The notes: generated by a model not told the origin, from the letters alone. Shown: positions 43,150 through 52,136, counted from the stretch's first letter. The stretch: 64,000 nucleotides of DNA from JAGQYP01 sp041392305 (GCA_041392305.1 JAWKMJ010000009.1:70055-134054); one strand, 5' to 3'. Program-made: numbers and translations.

Positions 43150-43878
43150 TTAAAAAAAGACATATTTAAGAATGGTACTTGCTCCTGTAATCAAAATCAA
43201 AGAAAGCACCAAAACTCTAAATCGCTCCTCAGGTATTTTATCTAAAATTTTCTTTCCAATAAAAGTTCCAATGATGCTAGCGCCAATTAAAAATGGAATC
43301 ACATATAAATCATCCGAATGCATGTAACCATTTTGCCAATAAACCACGCTTCTACCCGCATCAACGCCAAAATCAATGATGGCCGAAGTGGCAATGAAAA
43401 TTTCTGGTTTGAGTCGGAAACTGGTCAAAGTCATCCCGCGGATTGCTCCCCCAGTACCAATCAAACCTGCTATCCCTCCCGAGAAAATACCTCCCAGAAT
43501 GGCACTTGTATTGGTGGGTTTGATCGAGAAATTTTTAAAAATCAGAAAGACAATACTCATGACAATTAAGAAAATAGCCAAGCCAATTTCCAGTCCATCC
43601 GAAGCTACAAACTGACTCAAATAGGCGCCTAAAATCACAAAAAGGATGGCTGGAATTCCCATCGACAACACCAATTTCTTGTCGAATCCTTTTCGAAACA
43701 TGGTGATTTTTGTAAGATTACTTGAAACATGAAAGATGGCCGTAATCCCCAAAGCAGAATAAAAATCAAGGAAAAATGCCGCAATAGGAATGAAAAATAC
43801 GGAAGAGCCAAATCCACCAATCGTCCCTAAAATTTCCGCAATCAGGGCTAGGAAGATGAATAAGGCTAAATGATCCAT
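43150..43878 (-). CDS. Full-length TauE/SafE family membrane protein
   Basis: 242 residues with about eight membrane helices in two similar halves: EILGTIGGFGSSVFFIPIAA in the first and GGIAGLIGTGGAIRGMTL in the second, the internal duplication normal in TauE/SafE. Sulfite export and related anion transport are known for the family; the substrate is unknown here. It lies between the PepSY and START genes (10 bases before START's end) and is probably in the same transcript. Confidence 0.9.
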   Translation of the reverse strand: MDHLALFIFLALIAEILGTIGGFGSSVFFIPIAAFFLDFYSALGITAIFHVSSNLTKITMFRKGFDKKLVLSMGIPAILFVILGAYLSQFVASDGLEIGLAIFLIVMSIVFLIFKNFSIKPTNTSAILGGIFSGGIAGLIGTGGAIRGMTLTSFRLKPEIFIATSAIIDFGVDAGRSVVYWQNGYMHSDDLYVIPFLIGASIIGTFIGKKILDKIPEERFRVLVLSLILITGASTILKYVFF

Positions 43879-43888
43879 CCAGATTTAG

Positions 43889-44503
43889 TTATTGGCATTT
43901 GGTCCGCATATTGGACATGGTTTTAAACGGCCCATCCACAATAAATGAATTAATAATTCCTGAAGGAATACTGCCTGCTGGATCACCATAAGATTGATAA
44001 ATTACTTCAATATAGCCGTTTTCTTTTGGAGTAAGTTTCCAGGAGCCTTGAGCATCTTTAATGCGGATGAATCCCTCTTTTTCTTTGATGTAATCCGGTT
44101 TGGAAGTCAGTTTGAAAATCACTTGACCAGAAGTATAGCTCGTTTTTTTGACATGAGTCACCACATCACGATCTGTTATAGGCCAGGGAACATCTAAAGC
44201 ATAATAGATATACCTTTCAGTTGAACTAATCTTTTTCAAGGTTTTGGAACTCGTGATATTGGCTTGCCATTCAGGATAATTTTCCACGTTTTCAATCAGA
44301 TCAACCAACTTTTGCATGGTTGTTTTGATCTTGACAATGGCTTTGAATTCTTTGATTTTTTTGCCTTCTGGCTGGCGCGTGTAAACTAGGACGCCATCTT
44401 TGTTTTTGGCTAATTTCCAAGGTTCATCTGCGAGGATAATCCAGTCATTTTTTGGGGTGAATGAAAGTAATAAGAAACCCAAAAATAATACAGTGTACTT
44501 CAT
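43889..44503 (-). CDS. Secreted START-domain lipid-binding-like protein
   Basis: 204 residues with a signal peptide (YTVLFLGFLLLSFTPKNDW). The body fits the START/SRPBCC fold: LVDLIENVENYPEWQANITS, then WPITDRDVVTHVKKTSY, and a long C-terminal helix (SIPSGIINSFIVDGPFKTMS). The WPxxxRD motif is typical of START-domain proteins. It probably binds a hydrophobic ligand in the periplasm. It starts the TauE/PepSY/dioxygenase run on the minus strand. Confidence 0.85.
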   Translation of the reverse strand: MKYTVLFLGFLLLSFTPKNDWIILADEPWKLAKNKDGVLVYTRQPEGKKIKEFKAIVKIKTTMQKLVDLIENVENYPEWQANITSSKTLKKISSTERYIYYALDVPWPITDRDVVTHVKKTSYTSGQVIFKLTSKPDYIKEKEGFIRIKDAQGSWKLTPKENGYIEVIYQSYGDPAGSIPSGIINSFIVDGPFKTMSNMRTKCQ

Positions 44504-44593
44504 TTTAAATAACGGTTTTTCATGTGCACACCTAAGATACTGAAAATTATGTTTTGCAAATTGTTATTTCAAAGAATTCAAAGACCAGTTCAT

Positions 44594-44977
44594 TTAATTA
44601 TGCATACAGTAACCTAGAGTATGTAATCTGTATACAGCAATAAAAAAAGATATTCCGAAGAAAATAATTGTTGCAGGAATTTCTTTGTATTCCTTCTTAC
44701 GAACATGATAAGTCATGGCAAAAAGCATAAATAGTGCAATGGCAAATCCAGCAATTGGAGTTAACAAGGGAAGGATAGAAAACGCCATAGGAAGTATGAG
44801 TCCTAGTCCACCAAGAATCTTGGAAGTACAGATAAAATAGCGCATTTTATCGGAGTAATGACTTATCCAACTCATCCGTGAAGAGAGCTTTTCTTTGTTG
44901 CCAAGTAAAATGATTAAAGCAGAAGTCGTTAAGGCTATCGCAACGACAATCTGCAAAGTCCAAATAGTTGTGTTCAT
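44594..44977 (-). CDS. DoxX-like membrane protein
   Basis: 127 residues, four membrane helices: TIWTLQIVVAIALTTSALII, then YFICTSKILGGLGLILPMAF, ILPLLTPIAGFAIALFMLFA and IIFFGISFFIAVYRL. The ICTSKILGGLGLILP stretch is the DoxX-like signature. Function is unassigned; DoxX relatives often accompany oxidative-stress and thiol genes, which fits the cluster. It follows the methyltransferase after 11 bases and is likely co-transcribed. Confidence 0.85.
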   Translation of the reverse strand: MNTTIWTLQIVVAIALTTSALIILLGNKEKLSSRMSWISHYSDKMRYFICTSKILGGLGLILPMAFSILPLLTPIAGFAIALFMLFAMTYHVRKKEYKEIPATIIFFGISFFIAVYRLHTLGYCMHN

Positions 44978-44988
44978 TGTATTTATTT

Positions 44989-45621
44989 TTATTGATTACT
45001 GGGTTTTAGAATTTCCAAAATCGCTTGCCTTTGGAAAACAATTTTAGACTCGTAGGTGAGGTTATATTTGTCTGCAATTTTTAGAAGATATTTTTTTCTG
45101 GTCCAAAAGCGACCTCGAAAACTCACGAAAAATTTCCAGAAGAAATAAGTGTAATTTTTCCATGAAAAAGGATATTGCCAAACATAAATAAACGCTTTCC
45201 AAATGCGAAAATCCCCCTTTGGACTCAAAACAAGAATCTGTCCTTCCTTGTGCAATATATGAAGTGCTTGTCTGATCTGTTTTTCAATTTCTTTTTCAGT
45301 CAGCAGGTAGAGCATAGAACAAAAGACAATATTTCTAGGTCGCTCTATTTTGGAAGGAGCGTAAGTTTGAAGGGTCTGTTGCAACCACTGAATCTGTTGC
45401 TTTTTGTCTTGTTTTTTTGCAAGTCGGATCATTTGTGGATCAGGATCAATTCCAATGATCGAAATAGTTGGATGTACCTGCTTTAACATTAAGGGCAAAG
45501 TTCCCGGACCTGTTCCTATATCTAAGGTAATACCAATAGGTCCAGAATTGATTTCAAGAACAACTGGTTCTAGGAACTTGCTGTACCATCCGCATTGGGT
45601 AGCATGGGTAAAAATAAACAT
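44989..45621 (-). CDS. Class I SAM-dependent methyltransferase
   Basis: 210 residues. The SAM site is visible as ITLDIGTGPGTLPLMLKQVH followed by the acidic ISIIGIDPDPQMIRLAKKQ and IVFCSMLYLLTE; a C-terminal helical part has YFFWKFFVSFRGRFWTRKKY. It fits a small-molecule methyltransferase of the UbiE/Methyltransf_25 type, but the substrate cannot be told. The spacing to the DoxX gene (11 bases) and to the Rrf2 gene upstream (53 bases) suggests one transcriptional unit. Confidence 0.9.
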   Translation of the reverse strand: MFIFTHATQCGWYSKFLEPVVLEINSGPIGITLDIGTGPGTLPLMLKQVHPTISIIGIDPDPQMIRLAKKQDKKQQIQWLQQTLQTYAPSKIERPRNIVFCSMLYLLTEKEIEKQIRQALHILHKEGQILVLSPKGDFRIWKAFIYVWQYPFSWKNYTYFFWKFFVSFRGRFWTRKKYLLKIADKYNLTYESKIVFQRQAILEILKPSNQ

Positions 45622-45674
45622 TGTATAAATAGTTAAACTAAATAAAAAGTATATATAGATATGTTTAAAAAAAA

Positions 45675-46091
45675 TTAAGTCAGAATATCTTGAAGTGTAG
45701 CTTTTTTTAATTCTTCTTTCATAGTGTTTTCGGCCTGCAAAAGTTTTTCCTTCAATCTTACCTGTATTTCCATGGGGCGTTTTGAAGTAGATCGGATATC
45801 GAAGTTTGTCTGAAAAAGTGGTTTTGGACTTTCAATCGCCAAAAGAATAGCATGCAGGGTAATGTCTTTAGGTGCTTTTGCAAAACGAACCCCACCATGG
45901 ATTCCTTCTTTGGAATCTAGTATACCTGCTCTAACCAGATTATTAAAAATTAAAGCTAAAGTGGGTCGCGGAATATTTAAAAGTTCCGAAATTGTTTTCG
46001 CCGAAATATAGTCCGTTTCCTCTCGGGATATTTTATCAGAAATAAAAGCGAGAACCAGAATTGCTTTAGAATAAGATAATGAATAAGCCAT
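45675..46091 (-). CDS. Rrf2-family transcriptional regulator without cysteines
   Basis: 138 residues with an N-terminal winged helix (YISAKTISELLNIPRPTLAL, then NLVRAGILDSKEGIHGGVRF), the standard Rrf2 layout. It contains no cysteine at all, so the Cys-ligated Fe-S cluster used by IscR and NsrR cannot form, and it must sense by another route, as proposed for CymR/YwnA-like members. It precedes the methyltransferase and DoxX genes on the same strand and has its own promoter at 46119-46150, so it probably controls this cluster and itself. Confidence 0.9.
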   Translation of the reverse strand: MAYSLSYSKAILVLAFISDKISREETDYISAKTISELLNIPRPTLALIFNNLVRAGILDSKEGIHGGVRFAKAPKDITLHAILLAIESPKPLFQTNFDIRSTSKRPMEIQVRLKEKLLQAENTMKEELKKATLQDILT

Positions 46092-46118
46092 AACTATATA
46101 AACATCATATAAAGATTA

Positions 46119-46150
46119 CAAATATATGATAATTATATTTACTTCTTCAA
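46119..46150 (-). promoter_or_regulatory. Promoter of the Rrf2-regulator operon
   Basis: On the minus strand TTG (46150-46148) and TATATTTG (46126-46119) are 21 bases apart, matching TTG-N17-23-TAnnTTTG; the regulator's ATG is 27 bases after it. The leader between (46092-46118) is rich in TATA-like short repeats (ATATAAACATCATATAA), a possible operator. Confidence 0.55.
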
Positions 46151-46190
46151 ATAAAAATGAAAAAAAAATGAATCCGTTACTACCCAGTTT

Positions 46191-46772
46191 CTATTTCAAT
46201 GCCTTCCCTAAAGTTTCAGCCTGGTCAAGCCACTTCTGTATTTGGTCCGATTTTGAATTTCGAACCGGGCCAAAAGTTTTGATCTTTACTGGTTTTATAC
46301 CGCAAAAGCCCAAAATCGATCTTTTCATGGAATTATGTCCTGGTCTTTTGAATACCAAAGAATAAAACCAGTCTGGTGTATCTGTGGTGACGAGTAAACG
46401 GGCTGTTTTTCCTTTCAATAGTTTTTTGGGTAGGGGCGACTTTTCTTGATATTCAAATGCAAATCCGGGCAAGAACAATCGGTCAAAAAAACCTTTCAAT
46501 AGTGCCGGATAGGTTCCCCACCAGTTCGGGTAAACAAAAACTAAATGTTCTGCTTCTTGGATTTGCTCCCAAACGCGTAAAAGATCCGGTTCTAACTCAG
46601 TGCGTTTTCGATAGCCATAGCTAAGAACGGGGGAGAATTCAAGATCTGTTAAATTTACTAGTTCACAATTGGCGCCTACTTGATCTGCTCCTTTTTTGTA
46701 TTGTTTTGCCAGAGAAGAGCACAAGCTTTCCGGGTCTGGATGCCCATTTATAATTAGAATTTTCTTTGACAT
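46191..46772 (-). CDS. Flavodoxin-fold NAD(P)H-dependent oxidoreductase (quinone reductase type)
   Basis: 193 residues. The start KILIINGHPDPESLCSSLA is the flavin-binding strand-loop of the DT-diaphorase/YwrO family, and the second loop VYPNWWGTYPALLKGFFDRL is diagnostic for it. The PDWFYSLVFKRPGHNSMKR segment follows. Enzymes of this type reduce quinones or electrophiles by two electrons, avoiding semiquinone radicals. It sits between the Rrf2 regulator and a universal stress protein on the same strand (26 bases after the latter), consistent with a stress-response set. Confidence 0.9.
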   Translation of the reverse strand: MSKKILIINGHPDPESLCSSLAKQYKKGADQVGANCELVNLTDLEFSPVLSYGYRKRTELEPDLLRVWEQIQEAEHLVFVYPNWWGTYPALLKGFFDRLFLPGFAFEYQEKSPLPKKLLKGKTARLLVTTDTPDWFYSLVFKRPGHNSMKRSILGFCGIKPVKIKTFGPVRNSKSDQIQKWLDQAETLGKALK

Positions 46773-46798
46773 TGCTTATTCAATCAAATCAAAATATT

Positions 46799-47623
46799 TT
46801 AACAAATACTCGTATTTGGAATTACTAATAGTGGTAGGCGAGTACGAACTGTCATTTTGCTGGTTTGACTTCCTTTTGTCATCGACTCAAAAAAGCCCAT
46901 TTTATGAGGAACCATTACCAAAAGATTGGCTCCAAATTCTTCCAATCCAGTTTCAATACCTTCTCCAATTTTGGAGTTGGAAACATATCTGAAATGGTGT
47001 TGTAAATCATTGAGCATGGTATTGATTAATTCTTCGAGAGCTTCATTCTTTGGATTCTCTGAATGATCTGTAACAACATGTAATACCTCAAGATCAGCTT
47101 GGCATGCTTTTACAAATTCTTTGAGTACATCCAATCGGCAGTTCTCATTGAGGTAAGAAGTTTCACAAGCATAGGTGATTTTTTTGATACCTTCAAATTT
47201 AATGTCGTTGGGGACAACTAATAGTGGGAACTGCATCAATTTAATGGCTTCAGTTGTGGTGTTCCCAAATAGTTTGTATTCGGTTAAATTACTTTCGATA
47301 CCCATTACAACCAAATCTACAGGATGACTTTTTGTATATTGTTTTAAACTTTCTACGGTATCGATTTCACCTGTTTCGGAACTTGTTTGTACACCGTATT
47401 TATCTCCGATTTTAATGGCATGGGCGCTCAATTCATCAGCATTTTGCTTTTTCATTTTTTCTATATGAGCAAGGGAAGAAAAAGAGTTGCTGGCGTGTAT
47501 GTTCATTTTGTAAACGTTGAAAAGGGTCAATTCGGCTCCAATGGTTTTGGCCAATTGAGCGGCAAATTCAACTGCATTTTCAGCTGGAGCGGAATAATCG
47601 GTTGCGACTAAGATTGTTTTCAT
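46799..47623 (-). CDS. Tandem universal stress protein
   Basis: 274 residues comprising two Usp domains: 1-140 (TILVATDYSAPAENAVEFAA start and PVDLVVMGIESNLTEYKLFG end) and 145-274 (KKITYACETSYLNENCRLDV start, NLLVMVPHKMGFFESMTKGS end). The ATP-loop GxxGx(9)G is only partly kept in each, so nucleotide binding is uncertain. It lies just upstream of the flavodoxin-fold oxidoreductase and the two may share a transcript. Confidence 0.92.
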   Translation of the reverse strand: MKTILVATDYSAPAENAVEFAAQLAKTIGAELTLFNVYKMNIHASNSFSSLAHIEKMKKQNADELSAHAIKIGDKYGVQTSSETGEIDTVESLKQYTKSHPVDLVVMGIESNLTEYKLFGNTTTEAIKLMQFPLLVVPNDIKFEGIKKITYACETSYLNENCRLDVLKEFVKACQADLEVLHVVTDHSENPKNEALEELINTMLNDLQHHFRYVSNSKIGEGIETGLEEFGANLLVMVPHKMGFFESMTKGSQTSKMTVRTRLPLLVIPNTSIC

Positions 47624-47713
47624 AATGTATAATTTGAGTCTTCCAAATTACACTTTATTGGTGGTAGGGACTGTTAAAAATTTGTTAGTTTTTATGTTAA
47701 AATGATTGGGACC

Positions 47714-48157
47714 TTAGCTTTCAAAAATCCACATCCAGGCATTGCCAATTTCTTCATCTTGAACAGTATTTGAAAAGACAAATCCTGATTTTTCCAAAAT
47801 TCGTGTTGATGCATTCGGCTCAGGAGCTGTTTTTGCCGTTACTCGAATATTTGGATTTTCTCTATGAGCAATCATTACTAATTCTTTGCATGCAAAAGAG
47901 GCAACCCCCTGTTTCTCATAGTCTTTGAATGTCCAGTATGCAATTTCCACAACTCCTTCTTTTGGCGGACCAACAAAACTTGCAGAGCCCACAATTTGAT
48001 CAGCTCTAAAAATAAAATATCCAATCCAGGGAGGGGTGAATCCAAATTTCGGATAAAAATCTTCATAGGCATCAATTAAGTTTTGACAATCCTCAGTAGA
48101 ATAAACTGGCAAATGTCGTTCTGTTTTCAATTGGATGGCCTTCAATATATAGCTCAT
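47714..48157 (-). CDS. GNAT-family N-acetyltransferase (RimJ/RimL-like)
   Basis: 147 residues. The GNAT core is visible in VEIAYWTFKDYEKQGVASFA (with the acetyl-CoA loop region KDYEKQGVAS) and in the final PNASTRILEKSGFVFSNTVQ, where the N-x-x-S-x-x-x-x-E-K-x-G-F pattern is typical for RimJ/RimL-like enzymes. Substrate unknown. It overlaps the upstream gene by four bases, an ATGA coupling. Confidence 0.88.
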   Translation of the reverse strand: MSYILKAIQLKTERHLPVYSTEDCQNLIDAYEDFYPKFGFTPPWIGYFIFRADQIVGSASFVGPPKEGVVEIAYWTFKDYEKQGVASFACKELVMIAHRENPNIRVTAKTAPEPNASTRILEKSGFVFSNTVQDEEIGNAWMWIFES

Positions 48158-48663
48158 TTTTGTGAATTCAATTTAGATTTAAGTCTATTGCAATCCTCCT
48201 CATTAAAACCACCCAAGCGGATCCTTTTTCCATTTTTGAGATGAATTTTCACTGTGTATATATCGGGGTAACATCCGACATCATTTTCGTAAAAATTACT
48301 TTGTTCATTTTTAGAGATGCTTTGAATTTCATCCAATTTGAATTTCAATTTTGCTGAGGTCAGAGGTCTTTTTTTGAAGGAAATTAGATCTTTCTCAATG
48401 CTTAGAACCGATTTACGGTTAAAAAGTAGATAAATAGAAAGAAATACGCTTACTCCAATTAAAACTAATTGAGCAACTCCATTCAACTTTAAGATTTTCA
48501 AACCTATGATTTCATCCAGATTGAGGTAGAATCCCAAAAGATAAATCCAAAGCATGATGTTGATGAAAACAGCGATGATATCGAAAAAGCTCAAGCGGTA
48601 CCAGTAAAACATAATTCCGTTTGAAGTAGATTTTTCTTTGAGATATTTCCCTAATAGCTTCAT
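48154..48663 (-). CDS. Two-helix membrane protein with PH-like domain
   Basis: 169 residues. Two membrane segments near 30-50 (FFDIIAVFINIMLWIYLLGF) and 65-85 (GVAQLVLIGVSVFLSIYLLF), then a ~85-residue beta-rich soluble part (VLSIEKDLISFKKRPL, YTVKIHLKNGKRIRLGGF) that resembles bacterial PH-like domains. I do not recognise a specific family. It is translationally coupled to the acetyltransferase (ATGA overlap) and may be co-transcribed with the gene at 48696. Confidence 0.65.
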   Translation of the reverse strand: MKLLGKYLKEKSTSNGIMFYWYRLSFFDIIAVFINIMLWIYLLGFYLNLDEIIGLKILKLNGVAQLVLIGVSVFLSIYLLFNRKSVLSIEKDLISFKKRPLTSAKLKFKLDEIQSISKNEQSNFYENDVGCYPDIYTVKIHLKNGKRIRLGGFNEEDCNRLKSKLNSQK

Positions 48664-48695
48664 TTCAAGCGAATTTAAGAAAATATAGTGGGCTT

Positions 48696-49463
48696 TTATT
48701 TCTGATGATCTAATTCTTGGTCATAAGCTTCCTTTTCCTTTTCAATTTGGGTTCTAATCTGGTCTCCCGTTACTTTGTTGTCTTTTGCTGATCCATCAAA
48801 GAAATTAATCAGCATCCTACCAATTTTATAAATTCCGATTTCAGTATTGTGTTGCTCCTCTTTTGGGAAAAGGGGAATGACTATTTTTAGGTCTCGTAAA
48901 TAAAAGGAATCTCTATGACTTAGTGATCTCGAATTCAATCGATTGATTTGTTCCAGTTTGATCCAATATTCAGTGACAATTACGTCACCAAAATCAGTGG
49001 GTTGGGCATGAATATCATTTCCTTTAGCAGCAATACGATCCGCTATTTTTAAGTAATTGATTTGTTCCTGAGTCAAATTGAAAGTGTTGGAACTATCGGT
49101 TTTCCATTCGAATACTCCTTCCAGTTTATCGGCTTTTTGACTGATTTTTTTTGTGAGATCATTATGTCTGCAATACACCTGTTTTTTCACTAGTTTTCCC
49201 GGATGCTCGATTTGAAGTTCAATTCTTAGCGACAGAACATTCTTTTCATCGGTTAATTCGAGAAAGATAAAATTGTGAGATTGCCTAAGAATACGGTGGT
49301 GTTCTGTTTTCAACTGATCATCCATTTCCGTTTTTATTTCTTCAAGAAATTCCCAATAAGGTTGAAGATTATTGAGGAGGTTTTGGGTTGATAATTTTTG
49401 CGATTGCCCAAAATGAGCAATTCCAAGAAGACAAATGAATAATATGAAGGAATTTCGGATCAT
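48696..49463 (-). CDS. Secreted protein of unknown function
   Basis: 255 residues with a signal peptide (RNSFILFICLLGIAHFGQ). The mature part is long, helical and charged (FLEEIKTEMDDQLKTEHHRI, RIAAKGNDIHAQPTDFGDVI), with no cysteine-rich or enzyme motif seen. I do not recognise the family. It begins a minus-strand run toward the PH-like and acetyltransferase genes. The stretch 49464-49657 upstream has no convincing gene. Confidence 0.6.
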   Translation of the reverse strand: MIRNSFILFICLLGIAHFGQSQKLSTQNLLNNLQPYWEFLEEIKTEMDDQLKTEHHRILRQSHNFIFLELTDEKNVLSLRIELQIEHPGKLVKKQVYCRHNDLTKKISQKADKLEGVFEWKTDSSNTFNLTQEQINYLKIADRIAAKGNDIHAQPTDFGDVIVTEYWIKLEQINRLNSRSLSHRDSFYLRDLKIVIPLFPKEEQHNTEIGIYKIGRMLINFFDGSAKDNKVTGDQIRTQIEKEKEAYDQELDHQK

Positions 49464-49667
49464 AAATTAGAGAGATGTTGAAGATTTATAAATTCCATAT
49501 TTCTTTTTTGTGATTTGGGTTTTTCCAGGGCGTTGCGCTTATTTTGGGATCCTTCATAGAGTATAAATCTTTTCCTCAGATCACCCCTTAAGGTCAAAAC
49601 GCTCTTTAAAATATTTCCATTTTTCTTTTTGATCCCGGGGTAAATTCTGCTTATCACAATTATTGAA

Positions 49668-52136
49668 TTAAACTTTAACTCCGATTACGCAAACATCGTC
49701 TAGTTGCTCAAGTTTTCCTTTCCAGTCTTCAAAGGTTTGACTTAAGAGTTCCCTTTGTTTGTCCATCTTTTCATTTTGAATAGAAAGAAAGAGTTTTTTC
49801 AAATTTGCGGTTTTGAATTTTTTACCCTTTTCACCACCAAATTGATCTGCATATCCATCTGAAAATAGGTAAATAGCATCCCCTTTTTGAAGCTGGATAG
49901 TATGGCTTGAAAATGGAACCGGATTCTTAAATCTGCCAATAGGCTGTTTATCTGCTTTCACTTCAATTAAGGTATTGTCCTGGAATTCAGTAAAACTTAG
50001 TTTGGATACTGTTTCTGCAGCACAATGGGCTTTAAATTCTTCCTCATTAACTTTACCATTTCGAATGATCCAAAGAGGGTTATGCGCTCCAGCAAAACAG
50101 AGGGAGAATGAGGACGAAGAATGAGGATTACTTTTCTCATTCTCATTCTGTTTCTCATTCTGAGCGAGTCTAACGAGCGCTATATCCATTCCATCCTTAA
50201 CTTCCTCCTCGCTCTTTTCAAATTCTTGAATAACGATCTCTCTGGTTTTGTCAAGAATTTTACCAGGATCCGATAACCCGTGTTCTCTTACCGATCGGTT
50301 TAAGCCATTATTGCAAATTACGGAGACCATTGCTCCTGGAACCCCATGCCCTGTGCAATCCGCAACCGCAAATAGAATAGTGACCAGTTTATTTTGAGCT
50401 TCACTGGTTTCTGACAACTGGTTACTGACAACCGTCTCCATCCAATAAAAATCGCCCGCCACCACATCTTTTGGTTTGTAGAGAATAAAGGAATTATTCA
50501 GGTAGGATTTTACCAATTTTTGAGGAGGAAGTATAGCTGATTGAATGCGCTTAGCATAGGCAATGGAATCGGTGATTTCCTTATTTTTTTCTTCCAATTC
50601 CTCATAAGCTTCATCTACAATTTCTTTTTGTTTTTCAATCAGCAATTTTTGTTTGCGAGTTACACGGAAACGATTAAAGACAAAACCTCCAAAAATCAAA
50701 GCCATTGCCAAACCTCCAAAGAGGAAGTACTTTTGTTCTTTTTGCTGCTCATTCTGAAGTTCCAGACGTTTGCTTTCTGCCTTTTCAGCGGCAAGTTCAG
50801 CATCTTTTAATTTTTGGGCTTCCGCATTTTGGATACTGTCCTGAAGAGCTTGTTTTTCGTAATGATATTTGTATTCCTGACGGATAATTTCTTTTTGATT
50901 GGATTCACTCACAATGCTATCTCTTGAAGCAATATATAGTTCGTAGTATTCCAGAGCTTCTCTGTATTTTCTAAGTTTTTTGTAATTCTCGGATAGTTGA
51001 CCAGCCGCATCTCTGATTTGTACCGCGGCTCCAACTTCTCGCGCTATTTGAAGCCCTTTATCACTGTACTCCAGGCCCTTCAAGAAGTTGCCCTTTCTAT
51101 AATATAGCGTACCAATATTGATTAAAGTAGCAGCGATTGCTTTTGGGTCGCCAAGTTCTTCTCTGATTTTTAAACTTTCCTTGTAGTAGGTGATCGCTTG
51201 ATCCATTTTGCGTTGATCTGAATACACTAAACCTATATTATTCAGAGCCATAGCAACACCAGATTGATTTCCAATTTTTTGATCAATTTCCAAGCTTTTT
51301 TGATAGTAATTGATTGTGCTGGTAAAATCATTTTTGTAGTAGTAAACATTTCCAATGCAATTGTAAGCCCCAGACATGCCTTCTTTATAATCAATTTCTT
51401 TACTTTTTTCAAGAGCAGATTCATAATATTCCAGAGCTTTATCAAAGATTCCTTGATCATAATAAATATGTCCGATATTAATCGAACCATTGATGATGCG
51501 TTGGGGTAATTCAAGTTCTTCAGCTAATTGCATAGATTCAGTAAAGTACTTGATGGCTTCCGAATATTCACCTTTATCCATGTAGATCAATCCAAAATTA
51601 CTGAGAATCATTAGTTTGCCTCGCTTGTAGTCTATGCGTTCGATGATGTCCATGCTCTTATTATAAAATTTGATTGCCTCAGGATAGTTTCCTCTCTCAG
51701 AATGGATCAAACCAATATTGTTGTACAAAAGAGCTACTCTTTTCTCATCTCCTGTCTTTTTAGCTAGTTCTAAAGTTGTCTCATAGAATTGAATGGCTTG
51801 ATCGTATGCTCCTCTTTCTTTGAAATAGATTCCCATATTATTGAGGGAAGAAATACGACTTTTCAGGTAAAATTCTTTTAATTTTTCATTTGGATTTTTG
51901 CTTAAATTGAGTTGACATAAACTATCTATGTGTTGATTGAGTTTTAAATCCATAGCTGGGTCAGACAGATAAATCCTTCGATCCCATTCTCTCCAGGCAT
52001 TGATTATAATGGTATCGTTTTTGGCAGAAGAAATGACGCCTTTCAAAGAATCAATAAATTTTTGATTTTCTTGCGGAAGTTGTGCATTGAGATAGAAAGG
52101 AATAAAAAATAAGATATATGCTAGTTTTGAAGCCAT
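49668..52136 (-). CDS. TPR sensor - SpoIIE phosphatase
   Basis: 822 residues. A signal peptide (AYILFFIPFYLNAQ) is followed by about eight TPRs (~95-400; VALLYNNIGLIHSERGNYPEA, GVAMALNNIGLVYSDQRKMDQ), a coiled-coil, one membrane helix near 465-485 (YFLFGGLAMALIFGGFVF), a second coiled-coil and a SpoIIE/PP2C domain, ~545-822 (AGDFYWMET, AVADCTGHGVPGAMVS, DAIYLFSDGYADQFGG). Compared with the relative at 32221-34869 it lacks the LuxR domain, and carries two extra loops in PP2C encoded near 50100-50165 and 50396-50440 that look repeat-derived. It signals inward from a periplasmic sensor. Confidence 0.92.
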   Translation of the reverse strand: MASKLAYILFFIPFYLNAQLPQENQKFIDSLKGVISSAKNDTIIINAWREWDRRIYLSDPAMDLKLNQHIDSLCQLNLSKNPNEKLKEFYLKSRISSLNNMGIYFKERGAYDQAIQFYETTLELAKKTGDEKRVALLYNNIGLIHSERGNYPEAIKFYNKSMDIIERIDYKRGKLMILSNFGLIYMDKGEYSEAIKYFTESMQLAEELELPQRIINGSINIGHIYYDQGIFDKALEYYESALEKSKEIDYKEGMSGAYNCIGNVYYYKNDFTSTINYYQKSLEIDQKIGNQSGVAMALNNIGLVYSDQRKMDQAITYYKESLKIREELGDPKAIAATLINIGTLYYRKGNFLKGLEYSDKGLQIAREVGAAVQIRDAAGQLSENYKKLRKYREALEYYELYIASRDSIVSESNQKEIIRQEYKYHYEKQALQDSIQNAEAQKLKDAELAAEKAESKRLELQNEQQKEQKYFLFGGLAMALIFGGFVFNRFRVTRKQKLLIEKQKEIVDEAYEELEEKNKEITDSIAYAKRIQSAILPPQKLVKSYLNNSFILYKPKDVVAGDFYWMETVVSNQLSETSEAQNKLVTILFAVADCTGHGVPGAMVSVICNNGLNRSVREHGLSDPGKILDKTREIVIQEFEKSEEEVKDGMDIALVRLAQNEKQNENEKSNPHSSSSFSLCFAGAHNPLWIIRNGKVNEEEFKAHCAAETVSKLSFTEFQDNTLIEVKADKQPIGRFKNPVPFSSHTIQLQKGDAIYLFSDGYADQFGGEKGKKFKTANLKKLFLSIQNEKMDKQRELLSQTFEDWKGKLEQLDDVCVIGVKV

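Noticed and set aside
49460..49657. 65-residue frame on the minus strand upstream of 48696-49463 (GTG start, ATGA overlap)
   Set aside because: Basic, low-complexity sequence with no signal or family; neighbouring frames look equally or more protein-like, as expected of decayed or non-coding sequence.
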